NCBI GenBank assembly: GCA_963576725.1
Contig: OY755239.1
Location: 57,517,953 to 57,581,952, forward strand
Length of the DNA: 64,000 nt
Source: Azorinus chamasolen
Taxonomy: Eukaryota; Mollusca; Bivalvia; Cardiida; Solecurtidae
Direction of reading: 5' to 3'
Shown here: positions 41,667 to 52,258 of the stretch, in pieces
Numbering within the stretch: position 1 is the stretch's first letter
Layout: each line of letters opens with the position of its first letter
Notes under the pieces: model-generated
Database searches by the model: none
Seen by the model: the letters and a program-made list of their open reading frames with translations, nothing else
What the model was told of the DNA's origin: nothing
Made by a program: the position numbers and the translations under genes

Positions 41667-41869
41667 TACATTAACACCTCTCTACTAAGGCCACTAAATT
41701 GTGTTAATTAGTTGGTATTTAGGGCAGGTGGTATTTTACCTAGTTATGAGATCTTATCTCCTGTAGGAGCGTTCTGTTTTACTTTCACCTTGCTTTTAAG
41801 CAATCACCTGCTTTTAACACGAAATACTTGATGTAATTCAGTGGCCATTATAGAGAGAGGTTTACTGTA
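41667..41869. mobile_element. P1 (subfamily b) TA MITE with replaced left arm
   Basis: TACATTAACACCTCTCTACT to GAGAGGTTTACTGTA. The right arm (GGAGCGTTCTGTTTTACTTT) is normal; the left arm is replaced by TTTACCTAGTTATGAGATC, which matches 39265-39283 exactly. Confidence 0.8.
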
Positions 41870-42140
41870 CTATTTAAAGGATGAAATTGAACATTGCCTT
41901 GATGATACTAAATTCCTACACGTGTTTACAGTGTGTACAAAAGCGGACTCAAAACACATTAAAGGTACATTGTGTGCATAATCATTTAGTCGATCGAACT
42001 AATTATTTATTTGATCACGTTGATGACATGACATACAAGGAGTAGCCATATCGTGTCTTCAAATACGTATAGAAGTATTAGATTCAATTTAATGTCTATT
42101 GTACTTATTAACAGTAGTGATAAGATCATAGTTTAGCCAT
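41870..42140. other. No gene seen
   Basis: AT-rich unique DNA. Confidence 0.4.
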
Positions 42141-42369
42141 TTAACCCTTTCCTCCATAAATACGCCTTTCTACGCCTCTGTAATAACCACTTCTTGAAAC
42201 CATTGTGATAAATAGAGCATTTGCTCCTATAGGATCAAATGCTCTATTTATTACAATGGTTTCAAACTACAAAATTCTAAAATTTTCCTTTTCTCTAGCT
42301 ACTGCTCCTTTTCGGTAGATTTATTCAAAGAGGTTGTATCTAAAAATAGACTATGAGGGAACGGGTTAA
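42141..42369 (+). mobile_element. D-family TTAA MITE
   Basis: TTAACCCTTTCCTCC to GAGGGAACGGGTTAA; near-perfect palindrome with TTTGCTCCTATAGGATCAAA. Confidence 0.9.
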
Positions 42370-42573
42370 ATGCTGGACACCAATGTACTGCTCTTCGCAA
42401 ACAGTTTAGACACAGACAATAAGGTTCAAATACGAGCAGGCCTACACGTAGCACTTGCTTGTCATTAAACATACTCTAGCAAGTTAAAGCCTTTCATACT
42501 ATGTGAACTTCATTATAAAACACTGATGGTCTATTCCATCCTACATATGCAGCGTGAGCGTTGAAAGGGTTAA
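42366..42573 (+). mobile_element. F-family MITE, palindrome eroded, sharing TTAA with D
   Basis: TTAAATGCTGGACACC, CGCAAACAGTTTAGACAC, long flank CTCTAGCAAGTTAAAGCC to GCGTTGAAAGGGTTAA. Same order as 3361-3556. Confidence 0.75.
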
Positions 42574-42577
42574 CGAG

Positions 42578-42786
42578 TACAGTAAAACCCCGCTAATGCG
42601 ACCATCAAAAAGGGGCATAATTCTGGGTGACAGAGGCAGGTGGCAGCTTAATGCAGGACGAAAGTTATGCAAAAAGCTCCTATAGGAGCTTTTTGCATAA
42701 CTTTCGTCCTGCATTAAGCAACCACCTGCTTTAAATGGCGCCAGTGGCTGTTTATTAAGTGGTCGCATTAGAGGGGTTGTACTGTA
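42578..42786. mobile_element. P1 (subfamily c) TA MITE, best preserved palindrome
   Basis: TACAGTAAAACCCCGCTAAT to GAGGGGTTGTACTGTA. Hairpin at about 42634-42735, around 48 bp per arm, centred on AGCTCCTATAGGAGCT, with one A/T difference at GGCAGCTTAATG versus GGTTGCTTAATG. Confidence 0.95.
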
Positions 42787-43165
42787 CAAGATTTTCAATG
42801 CCGTTGTTACTTTCTCTGTCTGATACATGACTTTGAAAAAAACAACCAAAAACAACAGCAACAACATTTACTTGGTGTTTGCCTTATTTCATCATGATTT
42901 ATAATTTATGCTTTATATTCAAAATTACTGATACAATATTATCAATATACTACTCCCATTTTAGTGACAATTTGGCGATGAAATATTTCGAGGTAAACAC
43001 GTATTTATCACGTATGACGAGATCTCGGACGTAAAACAGAATAAACTGGTGTTTAACCCTAAGTACCTTAAGTGTTCAGACAGACGATGTTAGGTACATA
43101 GTACTTAATCAGATCGAACTGTTGCAGAGGGAGCAGTTTGGTCAGGAACGCTATTTGTTACTATG
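42787..43165. other. No gene seen
   Basis: AT-rich unique DNA. Confidence 0.45.
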
Positions 43166-43384
43166 TTAACACTTTCCAAGATGAATATTCATATAGGAAT
43201 TAATGACGTCATAAATATTAATAAGATTATTTTTTATAATGGCTTATGAACATATGACATTTTGGCTCAGGAAGAAGCTGTAGAATCAGATCTATATAAC
43301 ACCATAAGCAAACAGGAGCCGTCTGATCTGGGCTACTCTGTTTGCAGATGCGTCAAAATGTGCTTTCATAAGGGAAAGGGTTGA
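43166..43384 (-). mobile_element. A-family MITE, one palindrome arm deleted
   Basis: TTAACACTTTCCAAGATG to AAGGGAAAGGGTTGAT. GCAAACAGGAGCCGTCTGATCT shows that the long-side arm has been lost precisely up to the centre. Confidence 0.85.
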
Positions 43385-43721
43385 TATATTTAAAAGACAA
43401 ACATGTTGCACACCATATGTAAATAATCAGAAACAAGGTGTTTGCAACGCCTGTATAACAAGATATATCCCATCGACCCTTTTGATCGCAGTGCTCAGGT
43501 TAATACAAAACTTGATTAGTGATTAGTATCCTAAATCGTAACGATTTGTTGTTTTAGAATACCAAGCACCCACATTGAAATGGTTAAAAGTCGCAAATGG
43601 CGTGTCAGTTCATATTAATCCGGAGTTACATTACTTATCATGGGTCAACTGTTACTATCTGCCAGCTTTGTCAAAATAGAACCCATTTGAACCAAAGGGT
43701 TGAAGGGGTTCCTTTCATTAT
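43385..43721. other. No gene seen
   Basis: Unique DNA. Confidence 0.45.
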
Positions 43722-43850
43722 TTAACTCCTTTCACTGCAAATGAAACTTCTGTGATTACCTATGCAAAGGGTTATCATTCAGATGAGATACCGGACAATT
43801 CGTATCGTCAATATTCAAAATGTTTGATGCTACAGTAATGATTCTCTGTA
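43722..43850 (+). mobile_element. C-family fragment
   Basis: TTAACTCCTTTCACTGC, CTGTGATTACCTATGC, TCAGATGAGATACCGG and CAAAATGTTTGATGC; right end lost. Confidence 0.6.
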
Positions 43851-43967
43851 ATTATATTTCTTGATAGAGCATGGAAGAAACTTGTAGGAAACGATACATT
43901 TTACAGACGGCATTAGATGTCAGCGTACTAGTTAATAAGCTGTACTTAATCACCGTTGTAAGAACGC

Positions 43968-44167
43968 TTAACCATTTCAGTGCAGGGACGAGTCAGTAAT
44001 GTCCTTTAAAAAAACAGTGTATACCCACTAGAGGATCCCTCTCACTAGGATCTGCACGGTTTGTCATGTTAAATCCTTTTTAAAGAAATCCCCGAATATT
44101 CACCGTAAGCTTGGCCTGGTTGAAATTTGGAATAGTCCATTTGAAAATTCAGCGATGAATGGGTTAA
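43968..44167 (+). mobile_element. E-family MITE
   Basis: TTAACCATTTCAGTGCAGGG short flank, GGATCCCTCTCACTAGGATC core relic, long flank AAATCCCCGAATATTCACC to GCGATGAATGGGTTAA. Confidence 0.8.
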
Positions 44168-44429
44168 TCATAATTACCTGGGCAAATAACATCATGGCGT
44201 GCTACTTAGGTGCTAACTAAAGATATCGGATTTGATCTGGTAGATTGTCACAAGAGTATTATACAGACAAAGAAAGTAACACGTATGTATTTTTTTTACA
44301 TGTGCGATTCGGAATGAACGCTGACTTCAAGATTACCATGTCGTGGGCGCGATCACCAGTCCGGACACATCAAAATGGTGTGAAAATAACGATACAAACA
44401 GAATATGTTATCATGTAGAGTGCCTATGT

Positions 44430-44710
44430 TACGTATATATGACTGCGAACGGTAACGTATATATGAATGTGCAAACGGTAGCGATTTATGACTGTGCAAA
44501 CTGTTACATAAACGAGCGTATATGATATACAAACTTTTACATATACGATCGTATATGATATACAAACTGTTACATATACGAGCGTATATGATATACAAGC
44601 TGTTACATATATGAGCGTATACGATGTAGGAGCCGTATAAACTGTTACATATACGAGCGTATATGCTGTACGAGCGATACAAACAGTTACATGTACGTAT
44701 GCCAGGCTGT
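44430..44710 (+). repeat. 33-bp tandem repeat with ATATACGNNCGTATAT palindrome
   Basis: GATATAC at 44524, 44557 and 44590 marks a 33-bp step; each unit has AACTGTTACATATACGAGCG. Because 33 is a multiple of three, frames stay open on both strands, including a 137-codon minus frame with NSLYIIYARIC repeats. Confidence 0.9.
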
Positions 44711-45325
44711 GCTAAGCGTATCACACATACGCGACGATTATCGAAAAAAGAGACATTAGATCGCATTGTAGACCCCGTGCTTATTCATGTCAGACACCAC
44801 ACATACATGTATGTACTGTGACATCTGATTGAGTGATCTTTTTTGTCATGGTGCTGTTCGTGCGAATGTGTGTATTGTACGTGGTGTTTCCTGCATGACT
44901 GCATATCCCCAGTCAGAATCCAACCTAGACAGACCGGCCGCCACTTTGGGACAGGGCATCGCCCCCCCCCCCCCCCGGTTTGCTTCACAGACATTGTTAA
45001 CTCTTGTAGCAATGCCTTCACCAAACCACAGTCGTTAGTTTATACTTTTACGTGACTTTCTAATTCGATACAACAATACAACTGTTTTGTTATTCAAACT
45101 ACACTGTGGTACACTACCTTATGCACTAGACGCTCTTCTCTGATTTTAATCTCTTATTCAATATACCTAAATGTAAGGAAGATTAAACCAATATTTAAGA
45201 GTGTTATTGATTATAGCAATGTCGTGTGCCATTGTTCTCACAAACAGCTAAACGTGATGCAACATTCAATAGTTTGCTATTAAAATGACAGTTACACTTG
45301 ATTAATGTATTAGTGATTCTCGCTC
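44711..45325. other. No gene; dispersed repeat and poly-C
   Basis: 44848-44905 resembles 21740-21815 (GTGTATTGTACGTGGTGTTT). A run of 15 C lies at 44962-44976. Short overlapping frames here are not supported. Confidence 0.5.
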
Positions 45326-45542
45326 TACAGTAAAGTAGAATCTGTTTTAAGACGCCATTCATTTATTTACAAAAGAGTCTTAAAACGCAGGTGATTGCTC
45401 AATGCAGGATAAAAGTAATACAGAAAGCTCCTATATGAGCTTTCTGCATTAATTTGAACCTGCATTAAGCTACCGACTACCATCCAGATTCTTAATTAGA
45501 CATCCGGTTTTAACGACCGCTTCCGACAGGTTCTACTCTGTA
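45326..45542. mobile_element. P1 (subfamily d) TA MITE
   Basis: TACAGTAAAGTAGAATCTG with TTTTAAGACG to CCGACAGGTTCTACTCTGTA; centre AGCTCCTATATGAGCT, arms ATGCAGGATAAAAGTAATAC and TGCATTAATTTGAACC. Confidence 0.85.
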
Positions 45543-45550
45543 CTTTTGTG

Positions 45551-45730
45551 GTTTCTAAGGTCAAACAAAACATATACTAATTCAGCCAAAAGTGAGCATT
45601 AATTTGGGTATACTGACACAGCATTGTCTGTGGCATTCAAAGTTGTGAATTGCCCTGAAGACAGAGAACATGCATATTCTTCCAGATAAAATTAGATTCG
45701 TCACTGGTGTATATAGTTTGGTTTGATCCC
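45551..45730 (+). repeat. Segment X, copy 3, diverged
   Basis: TTTCTAAGGTCAA, TATACTGACACAGCATTGTC, GCATTCAAAGTTGTGAATT, CCTGAAGACAGAGA and TCACTGGTGTATATAG align in order with X at 8.2 and 22.8 kb. Confidence 0.6.
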
Positions 45731-45989
45731 GTTTGCATAATATTCAAACTTTGCAGACTATTTTGTATTTGCCATTCGAATGACCAGGGCTGTGGTCGAA
45801 TTTTCTATATTATATTTTAAGACAATTTGCACTATGCTTTCTATGCATGAAATCAAACATACATATTGGATTGTGCATAAATTATGCAAAATGAGTAATG
45901 TGTAGATAAAATATGTAATTTACTTCCAGTTTCTCACACATATGTAATATTCAATAAACCGGTAAGCCGGCTTCTAATTCAAATGCAAC

Positions 45990-46422
45990 TACAATAGAAC
46001 CTGTCTTAACCCATTCCCACTTCGGCTATTTTTAGACCTAACCCCTTTGATTCAATCTACCAAAAAGGAGCATTAATTAGAGAAAAGGCTTTTTTCAGAA
46101 TTGTGTAGTCTTGAAACCATTGTGATAAATAGAGCATTTGCTCCCTAGGAGCAAATGCTCTATTTATCACAATGGTTTCACAAAGTGTCTTTTACAGAAG
46201 CGTCAAAAGGCGTCAATATGCGGGAATGGGTTAAGCAACCTTCAAAAGGAGGGCGAATTATGGATTGTATGACAGGTGGTAGCTTAATGCAGGTCAAAAA
46301 TAATGACGAAAGCTACTGTAGGAGCTTTCTGCATTACTTTTGCCCTGTATTAAGCAACCACCTGCTTTTTAAGATTTCTGCGTTCAATCAATTCAAAGTC
46401 GCTTAAGACAGGTTCTACTGTA
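45990..46422. mobile_element. P1 (subfamily d) split by a D element in its left end
   Basis: TACAATAGAACCTGTC, D, then GCAACC and the P1 interior to CGCTTAAGACAGGTTCTACTG with final TA. Confidence 0.9.
46006..46234 (-). mobile_element. D-family TTAA MITE nested in P1 terminal repeat
   Basis: TTAACCCATTCCCACTTC to GCGGGAATGGGTTAA; palindrome with GCTCCCTAGGAGC centre. Confidence 0.95.
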
Positions 46423-46445
46423 TATTGACCATGGGACTTTCATTT

Positions 46446-46713
46446 TAATTTGATCCTTTCCTCCATGAACATTTGTGTTAGAAAGAATGGTGTCATGAAT
46501 ATTAATTAATTAATTTGTCTAGAATAACACATGGACACAGACATTTTAGGCCATGACAGAAACAGTATAATCATAATCTATATTATATCATAAGCAAACA
46601 GAGCAAAGTCTGATAAGAAGACTCCTATAGGAGCCATCTGATCTGGGTCTACTCTGTTTGCAAAGGCATAGAAAGGCGTGGTTACCCGGTACATGTATGG
46701 ACTAAAGGTTTAA
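46446..46713 (-). mobile_element. A-family MITE
   Basis: TAATTTGATCCTTTCCTCC to GGACTAAAGGTTTAA; AGTCTGATAAGAAGACTCC / GGAGCCATCTGATCTGGG hairpin. Confidence 0.8.
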
Positions 46714-47077
46714 AGGAGAAGTACAACAATAACTATTTCGTAAGTCGTGAATAGTATAAATAGTATAACTTGCCTCATTAGAATGCTTAATGAATCTGGT
46801 TAATCAAAGGTAACACATATACGTAAGATTTTTATTAAGAGATGATCTGAAATAAAAATAACTCATGCTTGAATTTCCATTCGTACTAATCAATAATAAT
46901 TGAAACAAAGTTAAACATGCATGTCTCTTGAATAAATCGTGCAACTTTTCTGAAACCGCTTAAGTGACCGGGTGTTTGAAATTTCTATTGTATGTCCCTC
47001 AGATAGATAAACAGTCAGCATTTGTATAATGTCAACATACTGCTAGATTATATTATTCTCTTTGAGAGGATTCTAAA
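46714..47077. other. No gene seen
   Basis: Unique AT-rich DNA. Confidence 0.45.
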
Positions 47078-47150
47078 GAGTGGTCACAGTATAGGGTTTT
47101 GGGGAGAAATAATGGGTTTCTTCTTGAAAATTTTATGATTTACGCATCTT
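47078..47150 (+). mobile_element. P3-related half palindrome
   Basis: GAGGATTCTAAAGAGTGGTC and CAGTATAGGGTTTTGGGG match the right arm of P3 at 55.08-55.13 kb; the following 50 bp match 30.9 kb. Confidence 0.6.
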
Positions 47151-47206
47151 ATCTGGATCTCTATCTTGTGCATAATTAGCGTCGAAACCCGCTGTCAGCC
47201 TCTACA

Positions 47207-47453
47207 TTAACCCTTTCACCACAAATGTCGCATACATGCACAGCGACAAATAATGCAGTCCCAGATCAGACGACGCCTTTTCAAGGCGGTGTCTGATCAG
47301 ATACTTCACTTTTTGTCTCAATCTCTATTTCTATATATGTGCCTTATTCCTTTGAAATTTGCATTTATTTATCTAATTTGCTTCTTTTACTGAAAAGATT
47401 TAACAAAATTGGGTTGCAGACGACAATTAGAAATTTGGCGCAGAAAGGGTTAA
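47207..47453 (+). mobile_element. C-related TTAA MITE
   Basis: TTAACCCTTTCACCAC to GGCGCAGAAAGGGTTAA. Core CCCAGATCAGACGACGCC / GGCGGTGTCTGATCAG, so ends are C-like but the arm is a C/A intermediate. Confidence 0.85.
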
Positions 47454-47572
47454 ACCTTATCCCGCTATTCTCAAACTGACTCCCTTTTGCAGAGAACTTG
47501 GATCTAGATAATACGTTAAGTCTCATACGGATTCGAGTTGTTTGATCCTGGGTCACTATTTTCTAAACCAGC
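47450..47572 (+). mobile_element. H-family MITE, truncated, sharing TTAA
   Basis: TTAAACCTTATCCCGCT, GAACTTGGATCTAGATAA, GTCTCATACGGATTCGAG; right flank missing. Confidence 0.7.
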
Positions 47573-47591
47573 GTGATCGAAGCTGTAGTAG

Positions 47592-47784
47592 TTAACCGTC
47601 AAATACGCCTTTCTAAACAGGGTAGACCTAGACCAGACGGCTCTCACCAGGGTCTGCTCAGTTTGCTTATGATAGTTATGATATAGATATGAATATATGT
47701 TCAGGTGCTATCATAACAATTAATCTAATTAATATTCATGATGGCATTATTGCTTACATGAATATTCACGGAGTAAGGGGTTAA
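47592..47784 (+). mobile_element. A-family TTAA MITE (subfamily a)
   Basis: TTAACCGTCAAATACGCC to CACGGAGTAAGGGGTTAA; hairpin shortened to GACGGCTCTCACCAGGG. Confidence 0.85.
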
Positions 47785-47959
47785 AAGTGCACCATATTTG
47801 AGTATACAGCGGAGTAAGTCTTTATAATATATAGGTGGTGTGAACTTACCTTCTGTGTGTTTGAGTTTGTTCAAGGTGGACAAGCAATATGATTGTGTTT
47901 ACATACTAATTAATAATTGAGACTTGTCCAAACCATATGTTTCGCTTAGGGTCGGTCAG

Positions 47960-48062
47960 GGGAGTGAGTGATCTAGTGGATGATTGAGTAAGTGGTTTAG
48001 CGAGTACGTGGGTGCGTGAGTGAGTGTATGAATGAGTGAATGGGTGAGTGAATGAGAGTAAA
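47960..48062 (+). repeat. GAGT-type degenerate microsatellite
   Basis: GAGTGAGTG, GTGAGTGAATGAGAG and similar 4-8 bp variants. Confidence 0.75.
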
Positions 48063-48330
48063 ATCTTGAATAAGTGGTGTTTGGTTTATGACACTTCGTC
48101 ATTGATTAAGTCCATTCAAGTTCTTCCATATGTTCAATTTGAAATGTTATTCCCAATTATAACTGAGGCTCAGCAACTTGGTCAGGAGCGAATGATTAAT
48201 AACTATGTTTAAGTTTTTATAAGGTTTGTATTGACTGCCAGACATGAAATACCCTAATTAGGCATCGCGTCCGCGACCCTGCGGTTGGGCTGGGTCTGCA
48301 TTGTTTATCAATTATAGTGTCGTTCAGCTT

Positions 48331-48777
48331 GTAACCTTTCTCTCACAGAGACGCTCGTTAATACCTTTGCAAACAAAGTAAACACTGACCAGACGGCCCA
48401 TATAGTAGTCGTCTGATCACAGTCTGCTCAGTTTGCTCATGAAATATTATAGATCGGATTCTAAAGTGCCTGCTATTATGGTTAAGTTTCCCTCGTTCAC
48501 GATGCTTTTAACCCTTTCGCTGCCAAACTTTGTCGTCTGCTACAAATTTTCATTCTTTTAATTTTCTTCATTTTTGTTTCAAAAATATAGTAACAGTAAC
48601 AAACAGTTTGGATACTGATGAGACGCCGAGTTACTTGGCGTCTCATCTGGATCCAAACTGTTTGCATAGGTAATCACATATCAGTTACACCGGCATTGGC
48701 AGCGAAAGGGTTAAGGTATTAACTAATATTCATACGTTCATTATTTCCCACATGACTATTCTAATGGGAAAGGGTTA
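48331..48777 (+). mobile_element. A-family MITE split by a C element
   Basis: GTAACCTTTCTCTCACAG, GACGGCCCATATAGTAGTCG, then C, then GGTATTAACTAATATTC to GGGAAAGGGTTAA. Confidence 0.85.
48508..48716 (-). mobile_element. C-family TTAA MITE nested in A
   Basis: TTAACCCTTTCGCTGCC to GGCAGCGAAAGGGTTAA. Long-side arm GATACTGATG, short-side arm CATCTGGATCC. Confidence 0.95.
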
Positions 48778-49339
48778 AACTATTATGATACGCCCAAACA
48801 CATTGTTCGAAATGTGGCAGTTATTTTTTTCTGAGACACAAATGTCCCTTTTGTCAAACGCCAGAATATTATATCCTAGTTTTACCTCAACTAAGCTATT
48901 GGTCTTCGTAAACTAGAGTGACAGTGCCGTCCGTCCGTCTGTCATTTAGTCCTTTACGCGGAGTATCCTTTGAATGAATGTTGTGAAACTTTAGGGAGTG
49001 TCCATTGGATGATCATTTATCAAAGTGGTTCAAAAACATGCATTCAGCACAGGATTCCTTGTTACCATGACACTTTCAGTGTTTGGCGTTCTTGTCCAAT
49101 ATAGTTGATATGATTGACTGGATTTCAAAATAATGTGTAGGCATGTTTCATAGGTGACTCTGCCAAAAGTGTTCATCGTTGTGATGCATTAAAATACCTG
49201 ACATGGCGTACAGTAGATTGAAAACAAATGCTTAGAATAATAGGTGATTTCGTAGGAATGCCTCCCTAGGCAACAGTGTACACGCAATGTTCAAACATTT
49301 GTGATTTGTAAAACCCAAAGCTAGTGTAAGCTTCCTTAC
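48778..49339. other. No gene seen
   Basis: Unique DNA of over 500 bp with no repeat or frame of note. Confidence 0.45.
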
Positions 49340-49618
49340 TTAACTCTTCGCTTGCTATTCACGTCAATATACCTACCTGTAAATAGTGAAGACCCAGATG
49401 AGACAGCTCCTGCAGGAGCTGTCTCATCAGGGTCTGCACTGCAGGAGCTGTCTCATCAGGGTCTGCACTATTTACAAGTTGATTGTGCAACCAGTGCACT
49501 CCACAGCAGTAATTGCACTGTGAAATACTTGTACACAGTGACGATATATGTAATTATGCAACAGAGCATGGGTAAAGAAGGAGAAATGTGTTTTAAAATT
49601 CAGCAAGAGAAGGTTTAA
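49340..49618 (+). mobile_element. B-family MITE with duplicated hairpin arm
   Basis: TTAACTCTTCGCTTGC to CAAGAGAAGGTTTAA. The 29-bp segment GCAGGAGCTGTCTCATC..TGCACT occurs twice in tandem, so the copy has one first arm and two second arms. Confidence 0.9.
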
Positions 49619-50129
49619 TATGAAACATAAATGAAATAAAAATGTATTCTCTGTATATTCTGGCAGGATTTCAGTATAATTGTGTAAGACTGTGTCTAAT
49701 GATATCCATTACCAAATGCTTATAAATCATTGTTTGTAATTGATACATAAATGGTTTTATAGGTAGAGATAAGTTTTTTAAAATGTTTGGCCAATGTATT
49801 TCGCACAGGACATTGGCTCTGTTGAGCCAAATATAGCCATCACCGTACTATCGTCAAACATATACATACTTTTAAATACGACCCTCGGGTATTGCTGTCG
49901 TGAGCCATTTCCTAATTTCCTGTCTGACGCTTGTTCTATATGTATTTACGTTTCACAAAATTATCATTTTAGGTTGCATGCCCGGCTATCCCATTCAGCT
50001 TACAAGCGCGTTGACTGAGTATTATAATGTTTGTATGTTAAAGGGCTGCGTCTTCGGGAGAATTGTATTTCAGTAGCCCTCCGGTGATTAGATATTTGAA
50101 TTGTCCCACTGTGGCCTGATTAACAATTT
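49619..50129. other. No gene seen
   Basis: Unique DNA; a 74-codon plus frame is unsupported. Confidence 0.4.
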
Positions 50130-50360
50130 ACTGAAGAAATACGCATTATCTGCAAAACCAGTTGACCCGGACACGATGGCTCTTGTAGGAGTCATCTGAT
50201 CAGGACCCGCTCCGTTTCCTTATAGAATTAATGGACATGATTCTACAGTTTACGTTATGAACAGAATGACATGCGGTAATCTCAAACTTTCATCTGATCA
50301 ATATTCATGATGTTAGTACTTCTTACATACATTGTAGATATTTATGGGGCAAAGGGTTAA
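50130..50360 (+). mobile_element. A-family MITE
   Basis: ATACGCATTATCTGCAAAAC, GATGGCTCTTGTAGGAGTCATC, TTCTACAGTTTACG, ending GGGGCAAAGGGTTAA; left terminus decayed. Confidence 0.75.
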
Positions 50361-50722
50361 ACAGCAAACAACCTCGCTCATCGCTTTCTGTATACACCTC
50401 TTTAATATTACAGTTACAGATGTGGGATTGTATTTTCTTGAAAGCTGAAACAAAATCAATCCAAATTGATTCTCGTATACCGAGATATAGCCGCCTAAAC
50501 TATCCAATCAATTACACCCTATTTCTTTTAAAATGTAATGAAACCCCAAATCGTTATTCCTGAAATAGAAAGAGGCTGATTTGTTTGCTGTACCGCCATT
50601 ACAGTCGTAATTGGTGGGATCATCTATGGAAAGCCTATACTCCGCGGTCCTCCCTGGTGGCCCGTTGTTTTGCTTTTATGCCAGCAACCAATATTGCTCC
50701 GGCACAGAGACACGAGACTGGC
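50361..50722. other. No gene seen
   Basis: Unique DNA. Confidence 0.45.
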
Positions 50723-50920
50723 TTAACCCTTTCAGTCCTGAATTATGAGAGTGGAATAGCCCATCAGTGTTTAAATATAGAGCTCACTCATTATGATAGG
50801 ATTAAATTGAATGACAAACAGTACATACCATGATCAGAGGGCTCCTCTATTAGTCCTCTGATCTGGTTCTACACGGTTTGCAATTGACAGTGCATGCATG
50901 TCTCAGATTGAAAGGGTTAA
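50723..50920 (-). mobile_element. F-family TTAA MITE, type copy
   Basis: TTAACCCTTTCAGTCC to CAGATTGAAAGGGTTAA; arms CATGATCAGAGGGCTCC / GTCCTCTGATCTGG. Confidence 0.9.
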
Positions 50921-51542
50921 GTTTGGAATTACAGCGATCGCAGAGCATTGTCTAGATATCTGTGATACGAAAATGTCTTTACATTCTATGCCCGCTGGTT
51001 TCTGTATTATATCCGGATGTCTGGGAAGAGAGTGAGTTGAATTTGACGGCGCTGCGACATCAGATAATTATCAAATGAAGATAATGAATAAGACGATAAG
51101 GGAAATGACAACAATGATTGGTGAATAGATAATGCAGGATTACGATTAATTATTATGTTTAGGCTAATCTTACATGCAACAATCACAGTTCTAGGAATCC
51201 AAACCACCACCCAGTCCTTCTATGTAATAATTGCCCATACAATAACACCCCTAGGCTCTACAGCAAGGTAGGAAGGAAATATTAGATCGGAATAACTAAC
51301 CTTAATCATTGTGAATATATACAAACAGGGCAAATTCTATCTCGGGACAAATGCATTTAATATCGAGGTATGTCGTGTTTTTAGAATATACAGTAAAATG
51401 CAGAATGAATGAATAAGATATAGTCAATAATAATACTGTATAATACTCTTTATTCAATTTTCATTTACTATTGTACGTACTGAAATGGCGAATTTAAAAC
51501 TAGGCATTCGGTTTATGAAGAACACTATTAGTGACTGATTAC
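50921..51542. other. No gene seen
   Basis: AT-rich unique DNA. Confidence 0.45.
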
Positions 51543-51959
51543 TTAATCCTTTCAACATTGAATTATCAGAGTAGAATAGTCCATACAGTAAAACCTCTCT
51601 ATAACGGCCACTAATTTGTGTCAATTAGTTGGTATTTAGGGCAGGTGGCTGCTTAAAGCAAGGTGAAAGTAACACAGAACGCTCCTATAGGAGCGTTCTG
51701 TTTTACTTTCACATTGCTTTAAGCAGCCACCTGTCTTAAACAAAACTATTTGATGTAATTTAGTGGCCATTACAGAGAGGTTTTACTGTGTTTATCTTTT
51801 GCTCGATTTCATACAGCATGAAAGGATAACAGTGGTGTGAGGATTTTGAATGATAGGCAGAACAGACCCTGATCAGAGATCTCCCTTCTGAGCCATGTGA
51901 TCTGGTACTACACTGTTTGCAGATGGCAGTGCACTCGTTTCCCGCAATCAAAGTGTTAA
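51543..51959 (-). mobile_element. F-family MITE split by a P1 element
   Basis: TTAATCCTTTCAACATTG..GAATAGTCCA, P1, then CTTTTGCTCGATTTC to GCAATCAAAGTGTTAA. Confidence 0.85.
51584..51790. mobile_element. P1 (subfamily b) nested in F
   Basis: TACAGTAAAACCTCTCTATA to GAGGTTTTACTGTG; near-perfect hairpin around CGCTCCTATAGGAGCG. Confidence 0.9.
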
Positions 51960-52195
51960 TGGTGTCAACTGCTCGGTGAATATAGATGGGAACTGGCTTG
52001 CGGTAGGTGGGCGGTTCAACCAATGTAATTTCTGGGCACGAAACAACTAGTAGTTCCGTGTACGGAACACATCTGCTGTCCTCCTTGACCTGTGATTATT
52101 TGGACGTCGCCATATATGACTACAATACTGTTTAAGCGACGTCAAATCCCGATCTATAAATGATGCCAACGAACAGGCCAGTCAGTGCGTGACAC

Positions 52196-52258
52196 ACCCT
52201 CGAACTAGAATGACAATGCTCGGCATTGCTTTACGAGACATTCTGTTTCGAGGGTTTA
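52196..52258. repeat. Hairpin of 16-bp arms
   Basis: CCCTCGAACTAGAATG against CATTCTGTTTCGAGGG with CAATGCTCGGCATTG in the loop. Confidence 0.7.

Noticed and set aside
44353..44766. 137-codon minus-strand frame
   Set aside because: Product of a 33-bp repeat, open on both strands.
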